This document shows, in pieces, positions 9,056 through 19,434 of a DNA stretch of 64,000 bases. The stretch spans positions 1,674,001 to 1,738,000 of the forward strand of contig OZ241350.1 of NCBI GenBank assembly GCA_965200095.1, written 5' to 3'. A program made the translations under genes and the position numbers. Position 1 is the stretch's first letter; every line of letters begins with the position of its first letter. The DNA comes from JANQOH01 sp965200095. GTDB taxonomy: Bacteria > Pseudomonadota > Alphaproteobacteria > UBA7887. The notes beneath the pieces were generated by a model. The model did no database searches. It was not told the origin of the DNA and was given only the letters and a program-made list of their open reading frames with translations.

Positions 9056-11400
9056 TGCATCGGTAATTCTCGAGAAAGAATGTGTGAAGAAATTGAAATG
9101 CCCCACCATTCTTCGTCATTCCCGCGAAAGCGGGAATCTGTTGCGTGCGCTTGCCTCCGGATTCCGGCTTTCGCGGGAATGACGAGTGTTTGCAAGGATG
9201 TCTCTCACCATGACGGTCGGAGCGCCGAAGGGTTCGACGCGGCAAAAGACAATAACCCTCCAGTAATACTTCGTCATTCCCGCGAGAAGAGCGTGTGAAG
9301 AAACCGAAAGGCCCCACCACTCTTCGTCATTCCCGCGAAAGCGGGAATCCGTTGCGTGCGCTCGCCTCCGGATTCCCGCTTTCGCGGGAATGACGAGTGT
9401 TTGCAAGGATGTCTCTCACCATGACGGCCGGAGCGCCGAAGGGTTCGACACGGCAAAAGACAATAACCCTCCAGTAACACTTCGTCATTCCCGCGAGAAG
9501 AGCGTGTGAAGAAACCGAAAGGCCCCACCGCTCTTCGTCATTCCCGCGAAGGCGGGAATCTGTTGCGTGCGCTCGCCTCCGGATTCCGGCTTTCGCGGGA
9601 ATGACGAGTGTTTGCAAGGATGTCTCTCACCATGACGGTCGGAGCGCCGAAGGGTTCGACGCGGCAAAAGACAATAACCCTCCAGTAATACTTCGTCATT
9701 CCCGCGAAAGAGCGTGTGAAGAAACCGAAAGGCCCCACCACTCTTCGTCATTCCCGCGAAAGCGGGAATCCGTTGCGCGCGCTCGCCTCCGGATTCCCGC
9801 TTTCGCGGGAATGACGAGTGTTTGCAAGGCCATCCGCAATATCGGCGCGGTTTTTCTTACGGAAACGCCGCAACAGATTCCCGCTTTCGCGGGAATGACG
9901 AGTACTTACAACGCTGTTCGGTTTCTTCACACGCTTGAAAGTGGGAATCCAGAGCGGGTGTCCGAAAGACTAATCCGTTTTTTTCTTGCGGAAACGCCGC
10001 AAACGGATTCCTGCTTTCGCGGGAATGACGAGTGTTTGCAAGGATGTCTCTCACCATGACGGTCGGAGCGCCGAGGGGTTCGACGCGGCAAAAGACAATA
10101 ACCCTCCAGTAATACTTCGTCATTCCCGCGAGAAGAGCGTGTGAAGAAACCGAAAGGCCCCACCACTCTTCGTCATTCCCGCGAAAGCGGGAATCTGTTG
10201 CGTGCGCTCGCCTCCGGATTCCCGCTTTCGCGGGAATGACGAATGTTTGTAAGGCCGTCCACTATATCGGCCCGCTTTTTCTTACGGAAACGCCGCAACA
10301 GATTCCCGCTTTCGCGGGAATGACGAGTGTTTGCAAGGGTGTCTCTCACCATGACGGTCGGAGCGCCGGAGGGTTCGACGCGGCAAAAGACAATAACCCT
10401 CCAGTAATACTTCGTCATTCCCGCGAGAAGAGCGTGTGAAGAAACCGAAAGGCCCCACCACTCTTCGTCATTCCCGCGAAAGCGGGAATCTGTTGCGTGC
10501 GCTCGCCTCCGGATTCCCGCTTTCGCGGGAATGACGAATGTTTGTAAGGCCGTCCACTATATCGGCCCGCTTTTTCTTACGGAAACGCCGCAACGGATTC
10601 CCGCTTTCGCGGGAATGACGAGTGTTTGCAAGGATGTCTCTCACCATGACGGTGGGAGCGCCGAAGGGTTCGACACGGCAAAAGAGAATAACCCTCCAGT
10701 AATACTTCCTCATTCCCGCGAGAAGAGCGTGTGAAGAAACCGAAAGGCCCCACCGCTCTTCGTCATTCCCGCGAAAGCGGGAATCTGTTGCGTGCGCTCG
10801 CCTCCGGATTCCCGCTTTCGCGGGAATGACGAATGTTTGCAAGGGTGTCTCTCACCATGACGGTCGGAGCGCCGGAGGGTTCGACACGGCAAAAGACAAT
10901 AACCCTCCAGTAATACTTCGTCATTCACGCGAGAAGAGCGTGTGAAGAAACCGAAAGGCCCCACCACTCTTCGTCATTCCCGCGAAAGCGGGAATCCGTT
11001 GCGCGCGCTCGCCTCCGGATTCCCGCTTTCGCGGGAATGACGAGTGTTTGCAAGGCCATCCGCAATATCGGCGCGGTTTTTCTTACGGAAACGCCGCAAC
11101 AGATTCCCGCTTTCGCGGGAATGACGAGTGTTTGCAAGGATGTCTCCCACCATGACGGTGGGAGCGCCGAAGGGTTCGACACGGCAAAAGAGAATAACCC
11201 TCCAGTAATACTTCCTCATTCCCGCGAGAAGAGCGTGTGAAGAAACCGAAAGGCCCCACCGCTCTTCGTCATTCCCGCGAAAGCGGGAATCCGTTGCGTG
11301 CGCTCGCCTCCGGATTCCCGCTTTCGCGGGAATGACGAAGAGTAGTAGCGTCTCTCGATTTCCTCACACGCTCTTTCGCGGGAATGACGACGTATTATCT
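9056..11400. repeat. mosaic palindromic repeat block B
   Basis: The same family as block A and nearly twice as long. Core palindromes begin at about 9118, 9329 and 9540 and continue to about 11340, mostly with the 211-bp period. Shorter variants carry a different spacer (CAAGGCCATCCGCAATATCG or GTAAGGCCGTCCACTATATC) and TTTTTCTTACGGAAACGCCG. Modules are shuffled between copies, so this is a mosaic and not a simple array. The whole stretch between the adhesin and gmhA is repeat; short frames across it encode the artefact peptides typical of such repeats and are not genes. Confidence 0.9.
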
Positions 11401-11508
11401 GGGAGTCGCCGTCTTCATCGAATCGCCCCGGCGGCTGCGGGACGGGGGCTTGCCAGAGTCGCGGGGGTCGGCCACGCTGCGCGGATTCGGGGCGAGGGGA
11501 CCGAATTC

Positions 11509-12174
11509 ATGGCGAAACCGGCGCCGACGCCGGCGACAGGACCCGCCGCGGCGGGCGCGAGCGCCTGGTTGCGCGAGACCGCCGCCGTGCTCGAAACGGC
11601 GGCGGCGGCGGGGCTCGACGCGCCGGTCGCCGCCGCCGTCGCGGCGCTCGTCGGGGCGTTCGGCGCCCGGCGCATGGTGCTGATCTGCGGCAATGGCGGC
11701 TCCGCGGCGGACGCCATGCACATCGCCGGCGAAACCGTCGGACGCTTCCGCCGCGAACGGCCGGGCCTCAAGGCGGTCGCCCTCGGCGCCGACGCGGCGG
11801 TCACCAGCGCCTGGAGCAACGATTACGACTATGAGAGCGCCTTCGCCCGTCAGGTGGAGGCGCTGGGCGAGGCCGGCGGCGTCGTCTGGGGCATCAGCAC
11901 CAGCGGCAATTCGGAGAATGTTGTCCGCGCCCTGTTGCAAGGCCGCGCCATGACCATGACGACGCTGGCGATGACCGGCGAAGGCGGGGGCCGCCTCGCC
12001 GCCGCCGCCGATATCCTCATCGCCGTGCCGTCGCGCGACACGCCGCGGGTCCAGGAAGTCCACCGCTGCCTTTATCACCACATCTGCGAGCGGGTGGACG
12101 AACGCCTGGCCGCCGACCGATTCGCCGCCCCGGAGACTCCGGACGGGCCGACGCAGGCGCCGCCGGTTCAGTGA
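11509..12174 (+). CDS. gmhA: SIS-domain phosphoheptose isomerase (GmhA-like)
   Basis: 221 residues from the ATG at 11509 (MAKPAPTPATG); the frame is open further upstream only through repeat sequence. It shows the sugar-isomerase fold of the GmhA group: GNGGSAADAMHIAGE at about residues 63-77, ALGADAAVTSAWSNDYDYE, then STSGNSENVVRAL, and a helical end. GmhA converts sedoheptulose 7-phosphate to D-glycero-D-manno-heptose 7-phosphate, the first step of the heptose supply for lipopolysaccharide core. No other heptose genes are nearby, so a DiaA-like or other SIS role is possible. The 3' end overlaps the convergent apt gene by 7 bp. Confidence 0.75.
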   Translation: MAKPAPTPATGPAAAGASAWLRETAAVLETAAAAGLDAPVAAAVAALVGAFGARRMVLICGNGGSAADAMHIAGETVGRFRRERPGLKAVALGADAAVTSAWSNDYDYESAFARQVEALGEAGGVVWGISTSGNSENVVRALLQGRAMTMTTLAMTGEGGGRLAAAADILIAVPSRDTPRVQEVHRCLYHHICERVDERLAADRFAAPETPDGPTQAPPVQ

Positions 12175-12695
12175 CCCCCGAAGGCGCAGAGAGCGAAGAC
12201 CGTCCGCCCCGCCGCTTCGAGACGCGCCCGCCCGCCGGCGTCGGGCAGGTCGACGACGAAACAGCATTCGACGACGACGGCGCCCGAACGCTCGATCAGC
12301 GCCGCCGCCGCCGTCGCGGTGCCGCCGGTGGCGATCAGGTCGTCGACCAGAAGCGCGCGCTCGCCGGCGCCGACTCCATCGGTGTGGATCTCGACCGTGT
12401 CGCTGCCGTATTCGAGGTCGTAGCGGTGGGCGATGGTGCGCCCCGGCAGTTTGCCCTTCTTGCGCACGGGCACGAAGCCGACGCCGAGCTGGTGCGCGAC
12501 CGGCGCGCCGAGGATGAAACCCCGCGCCTCGATCCCCACGACCTTGTCGATGTTCCTGCCGGCATGGCGCGCGACGAGGCCGTCCACGGCGGCGCGAAAC
12601 CCGTGCGGGTCGGCAAGCAGCGTGGTGATGTCGCGGAACATGATCCCCGGCTTCGGATAATCGGGGACGGTGCGGATCAGCGCCTTGATCGACAT
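12168..12695 (-). CDS. apt: adenine phosphoribosyltransferase
   Basis: 175 residues, the usual length for Apt, from the ATG at 12695. It has the family N-terminus (IRTVPDYPKPGIMFRDIT), the EARGFILGAPVA loop and the PRPP-binding motif LLVDDLIATGGTA. It is a cytosolic purine salvage enzyme joining adenine and PRPP to give AMP. It is convergent with gmhA, with no operon partner. Confidence 0.95.
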   Translation of the reverse strand: MSIKALIRTVPDYPKPGIMFRDITTLLADPHGFRAAVDGLVARHAGRNIDKVVGIEARGFILGAPVAHQLGVGFVPVRKKGKLPGRTIAHRYDLEYGSDTVEIHTDGVGAGERALLVDDLIATGGTATAAAALIERSGAVVVECCFVVDLPDAGGRARLEAAGRTVFALCAFGGH

Positions 12696-12847
12696 GGACG
12701 CACTCCGGACGGCGAACGGAACGCGCTCCTATACCACCGGCGGGGCCGGCCCCGAAGCCGTCGGCGGCCGGTTGGCGCGGCGCGGCGCAAGCTGTTAGGC
12801 TCCGCCGCGCCTTGTGCGGGATTCCAGGCGGGGAGGGCGAGCCGGAA

Positions 12848-15800
12848 ATGAACAGGCGAACGGTCTTCGCGGCAACCGGGCGGCTGGCCCTCGGCGCGGC
12901 GCTGGCGATGTCGGCGGCGGCGGGCCTTGCCCAGGAAGAGACCGGCGCACAGCCCCTCGCAGGCGAACCGGACGCCGCCGCGTCCGACTCCTTCAAACGC
13001 GGCCGGATCACCTTCCCCACCGGCAGCGTCTACGAAGGCGAGTTGCGCAACGGACGGATGCACGGCCGGGGGCGCATCGAATATGCCGACGGCGGCGTCT
13101 ACGAAGGCGCTTTCGTCGACGACGCGATCACCGGAAGCGGCGTGTTCGCCTACCCCAACGGAGACCGTTACGAAGGCGCGTTCGTCGACGGCGAACGCCA
13201 CGGCGAGGGCGTGTTGCGGTTCGCGAACGGCAGCGTCTATACGGGCGCGTTCGGGAACGGGCGGATGCACGGCAAGGGCGCGTTCGATTTCGCCAGCGGC
13301 GCGCGCTACGAGGGCGATTTCGCGGAGGGCCGGCGCGAGGGCGAAGGCGTTCTGACCTTCGCCAACGGGGATGTCTACACAGGCGCCTTCCGCGGCGACG
13401 AGATGAACGGCGAGGGCCGGCTCGAATACGCCGCCGGGCCCGTCTACGAGGGCGGTTTCGCGAACGGGCGGCGCGAGGGGGCGGGCGTGTACACGCTCGC
13501 CAACGGCGATGTCTACGAAGGCGAATACGCAGCGGGCAAGCGCCACGGCCGGGGCGTCTACACCCGGAAAGAGAGCGGCGTGAAATATGCCGGCGCCTGG
13601 CGCGACGGCGTGCGCCACGGCGACGGGACTATCGAATATCCCGACGGTTCGCGCTTCGAGGGGTCGTTCGAAAACGACAGGAGGCACGGCGCCGGGGTGT
13701 TCCGCTACGCCGACGAAACGCGCGGCGAGACGATCTGGGAGGCGGGGACCGCCGTCGGAACGGCGGTCTGGACCTACGCCGACGGGCAACGGATCGAGGG
13801 CCCCGTCGAGAACGGCCGGTTCGCGCCCGACGCCTTCGCGCAGGGAACGATTACCTTCCCCACCGGCAGCGTCTACGAAGGCGCGATGCGCGGCGGGCGG
13901 ATGCACGGCCGGGGGCGCATCGAATATGCCGACGGCGGCGCCTACGAAGGCGATTTCGTCGAGGGCCAGATCGCCGGAAGCGGCGTGTTCGTCTACCCCA
14001 ACGGAGACCGTTACGAAGGCGCGTTCGCGGACGGCGAACGCCACGGCGAGGGCGTGTTGCGGTTCGCGAACGGCGGCGTCTATGCGGGCGCCTTCGAGAA
14101 CGGACGGATGCACGGCAAGGGCGCGTTCGATTTCGCTACCGGCGCGCGCTACGAGGGCGATTTCGCGGAGGGACGGCGCGAGGGCGCGGGCGTTCTGACC
14201 TTCGCCAACGGGGATGTCTATACGGGCGCGTTCCTCGGCGACGCGATGAACGGCGAGGGCCGGCTCGAATACGCCGCCGGACATGTCTACGAGGGCGGCT
14301 TCGCGGACGGGCGGCGCGAGGGGAGGGGCGTGTTCGCCCGCGCCAACGGCGATGTCTACGAGGGCGAATACGCGGCGGACAAGCGCAATGGCCAGGGCGT
14401 CTATACCGGGAAAGAGAGCGGGGTGAAATATGCCGGCGCCTGGCGCGACGGCGTGCGTCACGGCGAGGGGACTATCGAATATCCCGACGGTTCGCGTTTC
14501 GAGGGGATGTTCGAGAACGACGAGCAGCACGGTCCCGGCGTATTCCTCTATGCCGACGAAACGCGCGGCGAGACGATCTGGGAGGCGGGGACCGCCGTCG
14601 GAACGGCGGTCTGGACCTACGCCGACGGACAACGGATCGAAGGCCCCGTCGAGGGAGGCCGATTCACGCCCGACGCTTTCGCGCAGGGAACGATCGCCTT
14701 TCCCGCCGGCAGCGTCTACGAGGGCGCGATGCGCGACGGGCGGATGCACGGCCGGGGGCGCATCGAATATGCCGACGGCGGCGCCTACGAAGGCGATTTC
14801 GTCGAGGGCGAGATCGCCGGAAACGGCGTGTTCGTCTACCCCGACGGGGATCGTTACGAGGGCATGTTCGCGGGCGGCGAACGCCACGGCGAGGGCGTGC
14901 TGCGGTTCGCGAACGGCGGCGTCTATACGGGCGCCTTCGAGAACGGACGGATGCACGGCAAGGGCGCGTTCGATTTCGCTACCGGCGCGCGCTACGAGGG
15001 CGATTTCGCGGAGGGACGGCGCGAGGGCGCGGGCGTTCTGACCTTCGCCAACGGGGATGTCTATACGGGCGCGTTCCTCGGCGACGCGATGAACGGCGAG
15101 GGCCGGCTCGAATACGCCGCGGGGCATGTCTACGAGGGCGGCTTCGCGGACGGGCGGCGCGAGGGGACGGGCGTGTTCGCCCTCGCCAACGGCGAGACGT
15201 TCCGGGGCGAATATCTGGCCGGCAAGCGTCACGGCAAGGGGACGATCGTCTATCCCGACGACGGCCCGCGCTTCGAGGGGTCGTTCGAGAACGACGAGCG
15301 CCACGGTCCCGGCGTGTTCCGTTACGCCGACGGAACGCGCGGCGAAGCGACCTGGGACGCCGGGACCGCCGTCGGAACGGCGGTCTGGGTCTATCCCGAC
15401 GGACAACGGATCGAAGGTCCTGTCGAGGACGGCGAATTCGCGCCCGGCTCCCTCGCGCGGGGGACGATCGCCTATCCCACCGGCAGCGTCTACGAAGGCG
15501 AGCTGCGCGACGGGCGGATGCACGGCCGGGGGCGGATCGAATATGCCGACGGCGGCGTCTACGAGGGCGCTTTCGTCGACGACGCGATGACCGGAAGCGG
15601 CGCGTTCGCCTACGCGAACGGAGACCGCTACGAAGGCATGTTCGTCGATGGCGAGCGCCACGGCGACGGCGTGTGGCGGTTCGCCGACGGCGGCGTCTAT
15701 ACGGGCGCCTTCGAGAACGGGCGGATGCACGGGCGGGGCGCGTTCGATTTCGCCGGCGGCGCGCGCTACGAGGGCGATTTCGCGGAGGGCCGGCGCGAGG

Positions 15801-16279
15801 GCGAAGGCGTTCTGACCTTCGCCAACGGGGATGTCTACACAGGCGCCTTCCGCGACGACGAGATGAACGGCGAGGGCCGGCTCGAATACGCCGCCGGGCA
15901 TGTCTACGAGGGCGGTTTCGCAGACGGGCAACGCGAAGGGACGGGCGTGTTCGCCCTCGCCAACGGCGATGTCTACGAAGGCGAATACGCAGCGGGCAAG
16001 CGCAACGGCCGGGGCGCCTATACCGGGAAAGAGAGCGGCGTGAAATATGTCGGCGGCTGGCGCGACGGCGTGCGTCACGGCGAGGGGACGATCGAATATC
16101 CCGACGGCGGTCCGCGCTACGAAGGGGCGTTCGAGAACGACATGCGGCACGGTCCCGGGGTGTTCCACTACGCCGACGGGATGCGCGGCGAAGTGACCTA
16201 CGAGGCGGGCGAAGCGGTCGGGAGCGTGGTGTGGATCTATCCGGACGGACAGCGCGTCGAAGGCGACCCCGGCCAATGA
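12848..16279 (+). CDS. exported giant MORN-repeat protein
   Basis: 1143 residues from the ATG at 12848, preceded by GGGAGG; a TTG at 12812 adds 12 residues ahead of the signal and is less likely. A signal peptide (RLALGAALAMSAAAGLAQ) suggests export. From residue 52 to the end it is built of more than forty MORN units of about 23 residues (pattern GxxYEGxFxxGxxHGxGxxxxxx). Twelve units make a super-repeat of 281 residues, present four times. MORN arrays form long beta-ribbons and are often linked to membranes or scaffolds; no catalytic domain is attached here. The flanking genes (apt, PPOX oxidoreductase) do not suggest a role. All three forward frames and one reverse frame stay open because of the biased repeats. 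Confidence 0.85.
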   Translation: MNRRTVFAATGRLALGAALAMSAAAGLAQEETGAQPLAGEPDAAASDSFKRGRITFPTGSVYEGELRNGRMHGRGRIEYADGGVYEGAFVDDAITGSGVFAYPNGDRYEGAFVDGERHGEGVLRFANGSVYTGAFGNGRMHGKGAFDFASGARYEGDFAEGRREGEGVLTFANGDVYTGAFRGDEMNGEGRLEYAAGPVYEGGFANGRREGAGVYTLANGDVYEGEYAAGKRHGRGVYTRKESGVKYAGAWRDGVRHGDGTIEYPDGSRFEGSFENDRRHGAGVFRYADETRGETIWEAGTAVGTAVWTYADGQRIEGPVENGRFAPDAFAQGTITFPTGSVYEGAMRGGRMHGRGRIEYADGGAYEGDFVEGQIAGSGVFVYPNGDRYEGAFADGERHGEGVLRFANGGVYAGAFENGRMHGKGAFDFATGARYEGDFAEGRREGAGVLTFANGDVYTGAFLGDAMNGEGRLEYAAGHVYEGGFADGRREGRGVFARANGDVYEGEYAADKRNGQGVYTGKESGVKYAGAWRDGVRHGEGTIEYPDGSRFEGMFENDEQHGPGVFLYADETRGETIWEAGTAVGTAVWTYADGQRIEGPVEGGRFTPDAFAQGTIAFPAGSVYEGAMRDGRMHGRGRIEYADGGAYEGDFVEGEIAGNGVFVYPDGDRYEGMFAGGERHGEGVLRFANGGVYTGAFENGRMHGKGAFDFATGARYEGDFAEGRREGAGVLTFANGDVYTGAFLGDAMNGEGRLEYAAGHVYEGGFADGRREGTGVFALANGETFRGEYLAGKRHGKGTIVYPDDGPRFEGSFENDERHGPGVFRYADGTRGEATWDAGTAVGTAVWVYPDGQRIEGPVEDGEFAPGSLARGTIAYPTGSVYEGELRDGRMHGRGRIEYADGGVYEGAFVDDAMTGSGAFAYANGDRYEGMFVDGERHGDGVWRFADGGVYTGAFENGRMHGRGAFDFAGGARYEGDFAEGRREGEGVLTFANGDVYTGAFRDDEMNGEGRLEYAAGHVYEGGFADGQREGTGVFALANGDVYEGEYAAGKRNGRGAYTGKESGVKYVGGWRDGVRHGEGTIEYPDGGPRYEGAFENDMRHGPGVFHYADGMRGEVTYEAGEAVGSVVWIYPDGQRVEGDPGQ
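13001..16276 (+). repeat. four long tandem super-repeats within the MORN gene
   Basis: Boundaries fall at 13001, 13844, 14687 and 15461, each at GR/GT-ITFP-type codons. The first two units are 843 bp, the third 774 bp (one MORN unit and part of the next lost) and the last about 816 bp to the stop. Long stretches are identical between units two and three, which implies recent duplication or gene conversion. Confidence 0.9.
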
Positions 16280-16309
16280 ACGACCGACAGGGGCTTCTCG
16301 GGGGCGGCG

Positions 16310-16753
16310 TCAGACGGGCGTCAGGCGGCCCCAGCTCGCGGCGGACCGGATCTGGATTGCGATGACCGGCAGCGCCTCCAGGTTCATGGCCCGATAGGGT
16401 TCGTAACGCGCCCGCAGCGCCGCGAGCGCCGCCGCGTGCCCGGCGCCGCCCTCGACGATTTCGGCGCGCCCGCGCAGGGCGACCCAGGCGAGCCGCGACC
16501 AGTCATCGTCGTAGCGGTCCACGAGCAGCATGACCCGCGGGTCCGACGCGATGTTGCGGAGGCGCTTCAGCCGCCGCGGGTCGCTGCGCTTCGGCTTTTC
16601 GTCGATGGCGATGTGGATGCGCGCGCCGTCCGACAGCGCGTAGCACACAGGCACGATGTGGGGCGCGCCGGAGGCGTCCGTCGTGGCGAGGCGTCCGACC
16701 CTTTCGCGTTCGAGGAACGCGCGCGCGGCGTCGTCGAGCGCCGGGAGGGTCAC
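16310..16753 (-). CDS. PPOX-class split-barrel flavin/F420-type oxidoreductase
   Basis: 147 residues from a GTG at 16753 that overlaps the stop of the upstream gene (GTGA). It matches the pyridoxamine-phosphate-oxidase-like split-barrel fold: RVGRLATTDASGAPHIVPV at the N-terminus, then IDEKPKR...LKRLRNIASDPRV, LLVDRYDDDW and WVALRGRAEIVE. This is the pattern of the TIGR03668-type PPOX family, annotated as F420-dependent in actinobacteria. In a proteobacterium the cofactor could be flavin or F420; the sequence does not decide. The substrate is unknown. Confidence 0.8.
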   Translation of the reverse strand: MTLPALDDAARAFLERERVGRLATTDASGAPHIVPVCYALSDGARIHIAIDEKPKRSDPRRLKRLRNIASDPRVMLLVDRYDDDWSRLAWVALRGRAEIVEGGAGHAAALAALRARYEPYRAMNLEALPVIAIQIRSAASWGRLTPV

Positions 16754-18123
16754 GTCGGATCGGCGGTTTCGTCTGCGCCGGCGCCGGCGCGGACGATCTC
16801 GGCGCGCAGCAGATCGACATGCAGGCGCAGCTGATAGAGCTCGTCGGCATAGGCCCAGGGGACCGACAATTGCGACAATTCGCCCTTGATGCGGTCAAGG
16901 CGGCGCAGCGCCCGCTCGGCGTCCGCCGGGGCGAGACCGGCGGTCACATGGCGCTCCAGCGGTCTGAGTTCCTTGTACCAGCGATAGATCCGCGAACGCA
17001 CGCGCCAGTTGTAGAGGGCCGGCATCAGGCGGAAGAGCGGCAGGGCGAAGGCGAGCAGCGGCAAAAGCAACACCGCCAGCCGGTCGACCGCCGTCGCCGC
17101 CCAGAAGGGAAGGATCCGGCGCAGGAACGGCGGCCCCGATTTCAGATAGCGCCGCGCCGCGTCGGCCAGCGGGACGTCGACGAAGCGCGCGGAGGGGAAT
17201 TCGCCCGGCTCCTCGAGCACGCCGCCGGGCGCGTGGATCTCGGTCGCCGCCTCGAGCAGGACGTATTCGAGCGCGCGGTGGAGGTCCTTGCGCGCCACCA
17301 GCGCGGCCGTCGGCGATATCAGGTTCACGTCGCGCGGCGGGATGTCGGCCGCCAGGTCCAGCGTGCCGCGCGGCAGGACCAGCGCCGACAGGTAGCGCTG
17401 CCGGCGCGCATGGGCCGGCGCGCGCTCGAAACTGTAGAGCGCAACGCCGGGGGCCGCCGCGGCGCGCCGGACGAGCGCCGAACGCACCCCGGCGACGGTG
17501 AACCAGGCGTCGATCTCGCCGGCTTGCAGCGCCTCCAGCGCCGCCTCGCCGCCCAGGGGAAGCAGGGTGAGTTCGTCGGGGCGGATCCCGTTCTCGTCGA
17601 GCACCGCCAGCGCCAGCGCGCGGGCGCCGCTTCCCTCGGACCCGACGGCGATGCGCCGTCCCGCGAGGTCGCGCAACGCATCGACGCGTATCGAGTCGCG
17701 GTGGAACAGCCATGCCGGCTCGTAATAGAGGCTGGCGAGCGAGACGAGGGCGTCCGCCGCCCCGGCCGGCGCGGTGCCGCCCTGCACGAAGGCGACCTGC
17801 ACCCCTGAGTCGTCGTTCGCGAGCAGACGCAGGTTTTCGATCGAACCCGAGGAATTGAGCAGTTCCAGCTCGATCCCGTAACGCGCCAGCACGTCGCGGT
17901 AGCGTTGGCCGAAGGCGTGATAGGCGCCCTGCGGGCCGCCGGTGGCGAGGCGCAGGGCGGAGGGCGGCGCCGGGTCGACGAACTGGTAGGCGACGGCGAG
18001 CGCGAGGACGCCGAGCAGCGTCGCCGCGCCGTAGAGGCGCGCCCGTTCCCAGCGCGGCGCCTTGTCCGCAGCGCCGGGGTCGCCCGGCGCCGGCGCCCGG
18101 CCCGTCACCGCCCGCCCGCGCAA
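16750..18123 (-). CDS. TAXI-family (TRAP-type) solute-binding protein, membrane-anchored
   Basis: 457 residues from a TTG at 18123; a GTG five codons later (18108) is an equal candidate. One membrane helix lies near residues 30-48 (LYGAATLLGVLALAVAYQFV), then a type II periplasmic binding domain with LRLATGGPQGAYHAFGQRY, NSSGSIENLRLL and AVGSEGSGARALAL. A second membrane segment (LLLPLLAFALPLFRLMPALY) precedes a charged cytoplasmic tail. TAXI proteins normally feed TRAP permeases, but this double-anchored form is known without a permease and none is present here, so it may sense more than carry. The downstream PPOX gene overlaps by 4 bp. Confidence 0.8.
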   Translation of the reverse strand: MRGRAVTGRAPAPGDPGAADKAPRWERARLYGAATLLGVLALAVAYQFVDPAPPSALRLATGGPQGAYHAFGQRYRDVLARYGIELELLNSSGSIENLRLLANDDSGVQVAFVQGGTAPAGAADALVSLASLYYEPAWLFHRDSIRVDALRDLAGRRIAVGSEGSGARALALAVLDENGIRPDELTLLPLGGEAALEALQAGEIDAWFTVAGVRSALVRRAAAAPGVALYSFERAPAHARRQRYLSALVLPRGTLDLAADIPPRDVNLISPTAALVARKDLHRALEYVLLEAATEIHAPGGVLEEPGEFPSARFVDVPLADAARRYLKSGPPFLRRILPFWAATAVDRLAVLLLPLLAFALPLFRLMPALYNWRVRSRIYRWYKELRPLERHVTAGLAPADAERALRRLDRIKGELSQLSVPWAYADELYQLRLHVDLLRAEIVRAGAGADETADPT

Positions 18124-18427
18124 GGCCGCGCCGCGCCGGGACGCGCTGTCTTCCGCACTGGACGCTGCCTGACAGGGTTCGGACTCATGCAGGAGGCGAT
18201 GCTTGAACCGTGGGCGGGGGACCGGCTTGCCGGAATCTCCGATGCGGCTTGTCGGCGGAACAGATTACACCGGGAGCGCGCGGCGCGACAGCGCGAAGCC
18301 GGCGGGCGACGGACCGTCGCGCCCCCGGGGACGGCGGCGCGCCGTCCGGACCCGGCGATCTTTAGCGTCCGTTTCGATATGAGTTATGCAGAGGTCTCGC
18401 GACGGCGTTGCCGAAGCCCGCACACTC
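18124..18427. other. intergenic, no recognised content
   Basis: Upstream region of the TAXI-type gene. Bases near 18379-18399 (GAGTTATGCAGAGGTCTCG) recur at 42828-42845 (inverted) and 43309-43325, marking the border of the repeat territory. No gene, promoter or structured RNA was recognised. Confidence 0.4.
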
Positions 18428-19265
18428 TCCGTCATTCCCGCGAAAGAGCGTGCGAAGAAATCGGGCGTTTCTGATCGTGGCGGACGGATCGCCGAGGCGC
18501 CGGCATTGTAAAAGACAGTCCCCATCGAATAGCACTTCGTCATTCCAGCGAAAGAGCGTGTGAGGAAATCGAGAACCGCTACTACTCCTCGTCATTCCCG
18601 CGAAAGCGGGAATCCGCTTGCGCCGTCCCCACAAGGAAAACCGCGCCGATATTGCGGACGGCCGCCTCTGGATTCCCGCTTTCGCGGGAATGACGAAGTG
18701 TTATTCGGTGGTTATTGTCTTTTACAATGCCGTTACTTCGGCGCGGCAAAAGAAAATAATTCGCTAATAATACTCGTCATTCCCGCGAAAGCGGGAATCT
18801 CTTGCGATGCTTCCGCAATAAAGGACGAGTTATTATTCCGGCGCGCGACCTGGATTCCCGCTTTCGAGCGTGTGAAGAAATCGAGCGGCGTTACAAGTAT
18901 TCGTCATTCCCGCGAAAGCGGGAATCTGTTTGCGGCGTTTCCGTAAGAAAAACCGGGCCGACATTGCGGACGGCCGCCTCCGGATTCCCGCTTTCGCGGG
19001 AATGACGAAGTACTATTCGGTGGTTATTGTCTTTTGCAATGCCGTTACTTCGGCGATCCGGCTGTCGTGATCGGAAACGCCCGATTTCTTCACACGCTCG
19101 AAAGCGGGAATCCGGAGGCGGCCGTCCGCTATATCGGTCCGTTTTATTACGGAAACGCCGCAAGCAGATTTCCGCTTTCGCGGGAATGACGAAGAGTAGC
19201 AGCGTCTCTCGATTTCTTCACATGCTCTTTCGCGGGAATGACGAAGTGCTATTCGGTGGTTTTTG
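18428..19265. repeat. mosaic palindromic repeat block C
   Basis: A more degenerate set of the same modules: the CGCGAAAGAGCGTG(C/T)GAAG motif at 18438 and its reverse complement near 19205-19235 face each other. Between them lie core palindromes (18596, 18675, 18778, 18905, 18983) and spacers of the TTCGGTGGTTATTGTCTTTT type. Spacing is irregular, unlike blocks A and B. From 19266 to the J-domain gene at 19435 nothing further was recognised. Confidence 0.85.
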
Positions 19266-19434
19266 CATCGTTTTCCGCCGCCCCTCACCGGCCTGGCGCC
19301 GGGCGCCATCGGTTGCGGTCGCGAAAATCCGGAAGCTCCGATGGCGGTCCCCTGCGCCGGTTGGACTGCGAGGACGGAGGCGCACAACGGCGGCGCGCCT
19401 TGTCGGCGGGGGGCGGCGGCGGCATAGTGGCTTC

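Noticed and set aside
9056..11400. Possible CRISPR array
   Set aside because: Repeats are palindromic composites with 100-180 bp conserved spacers, shuffled modules and no cas genes; CRISPR spacers would be short and unique.
12677..16276. A 1199-codon reverse frame and a 1183-codon second forward frame over the MORN gene
   Set aside because: The MORN repeats copy the same bias in every frame. Only the frame from 12848 has a signal peptide and the MORN pattern.
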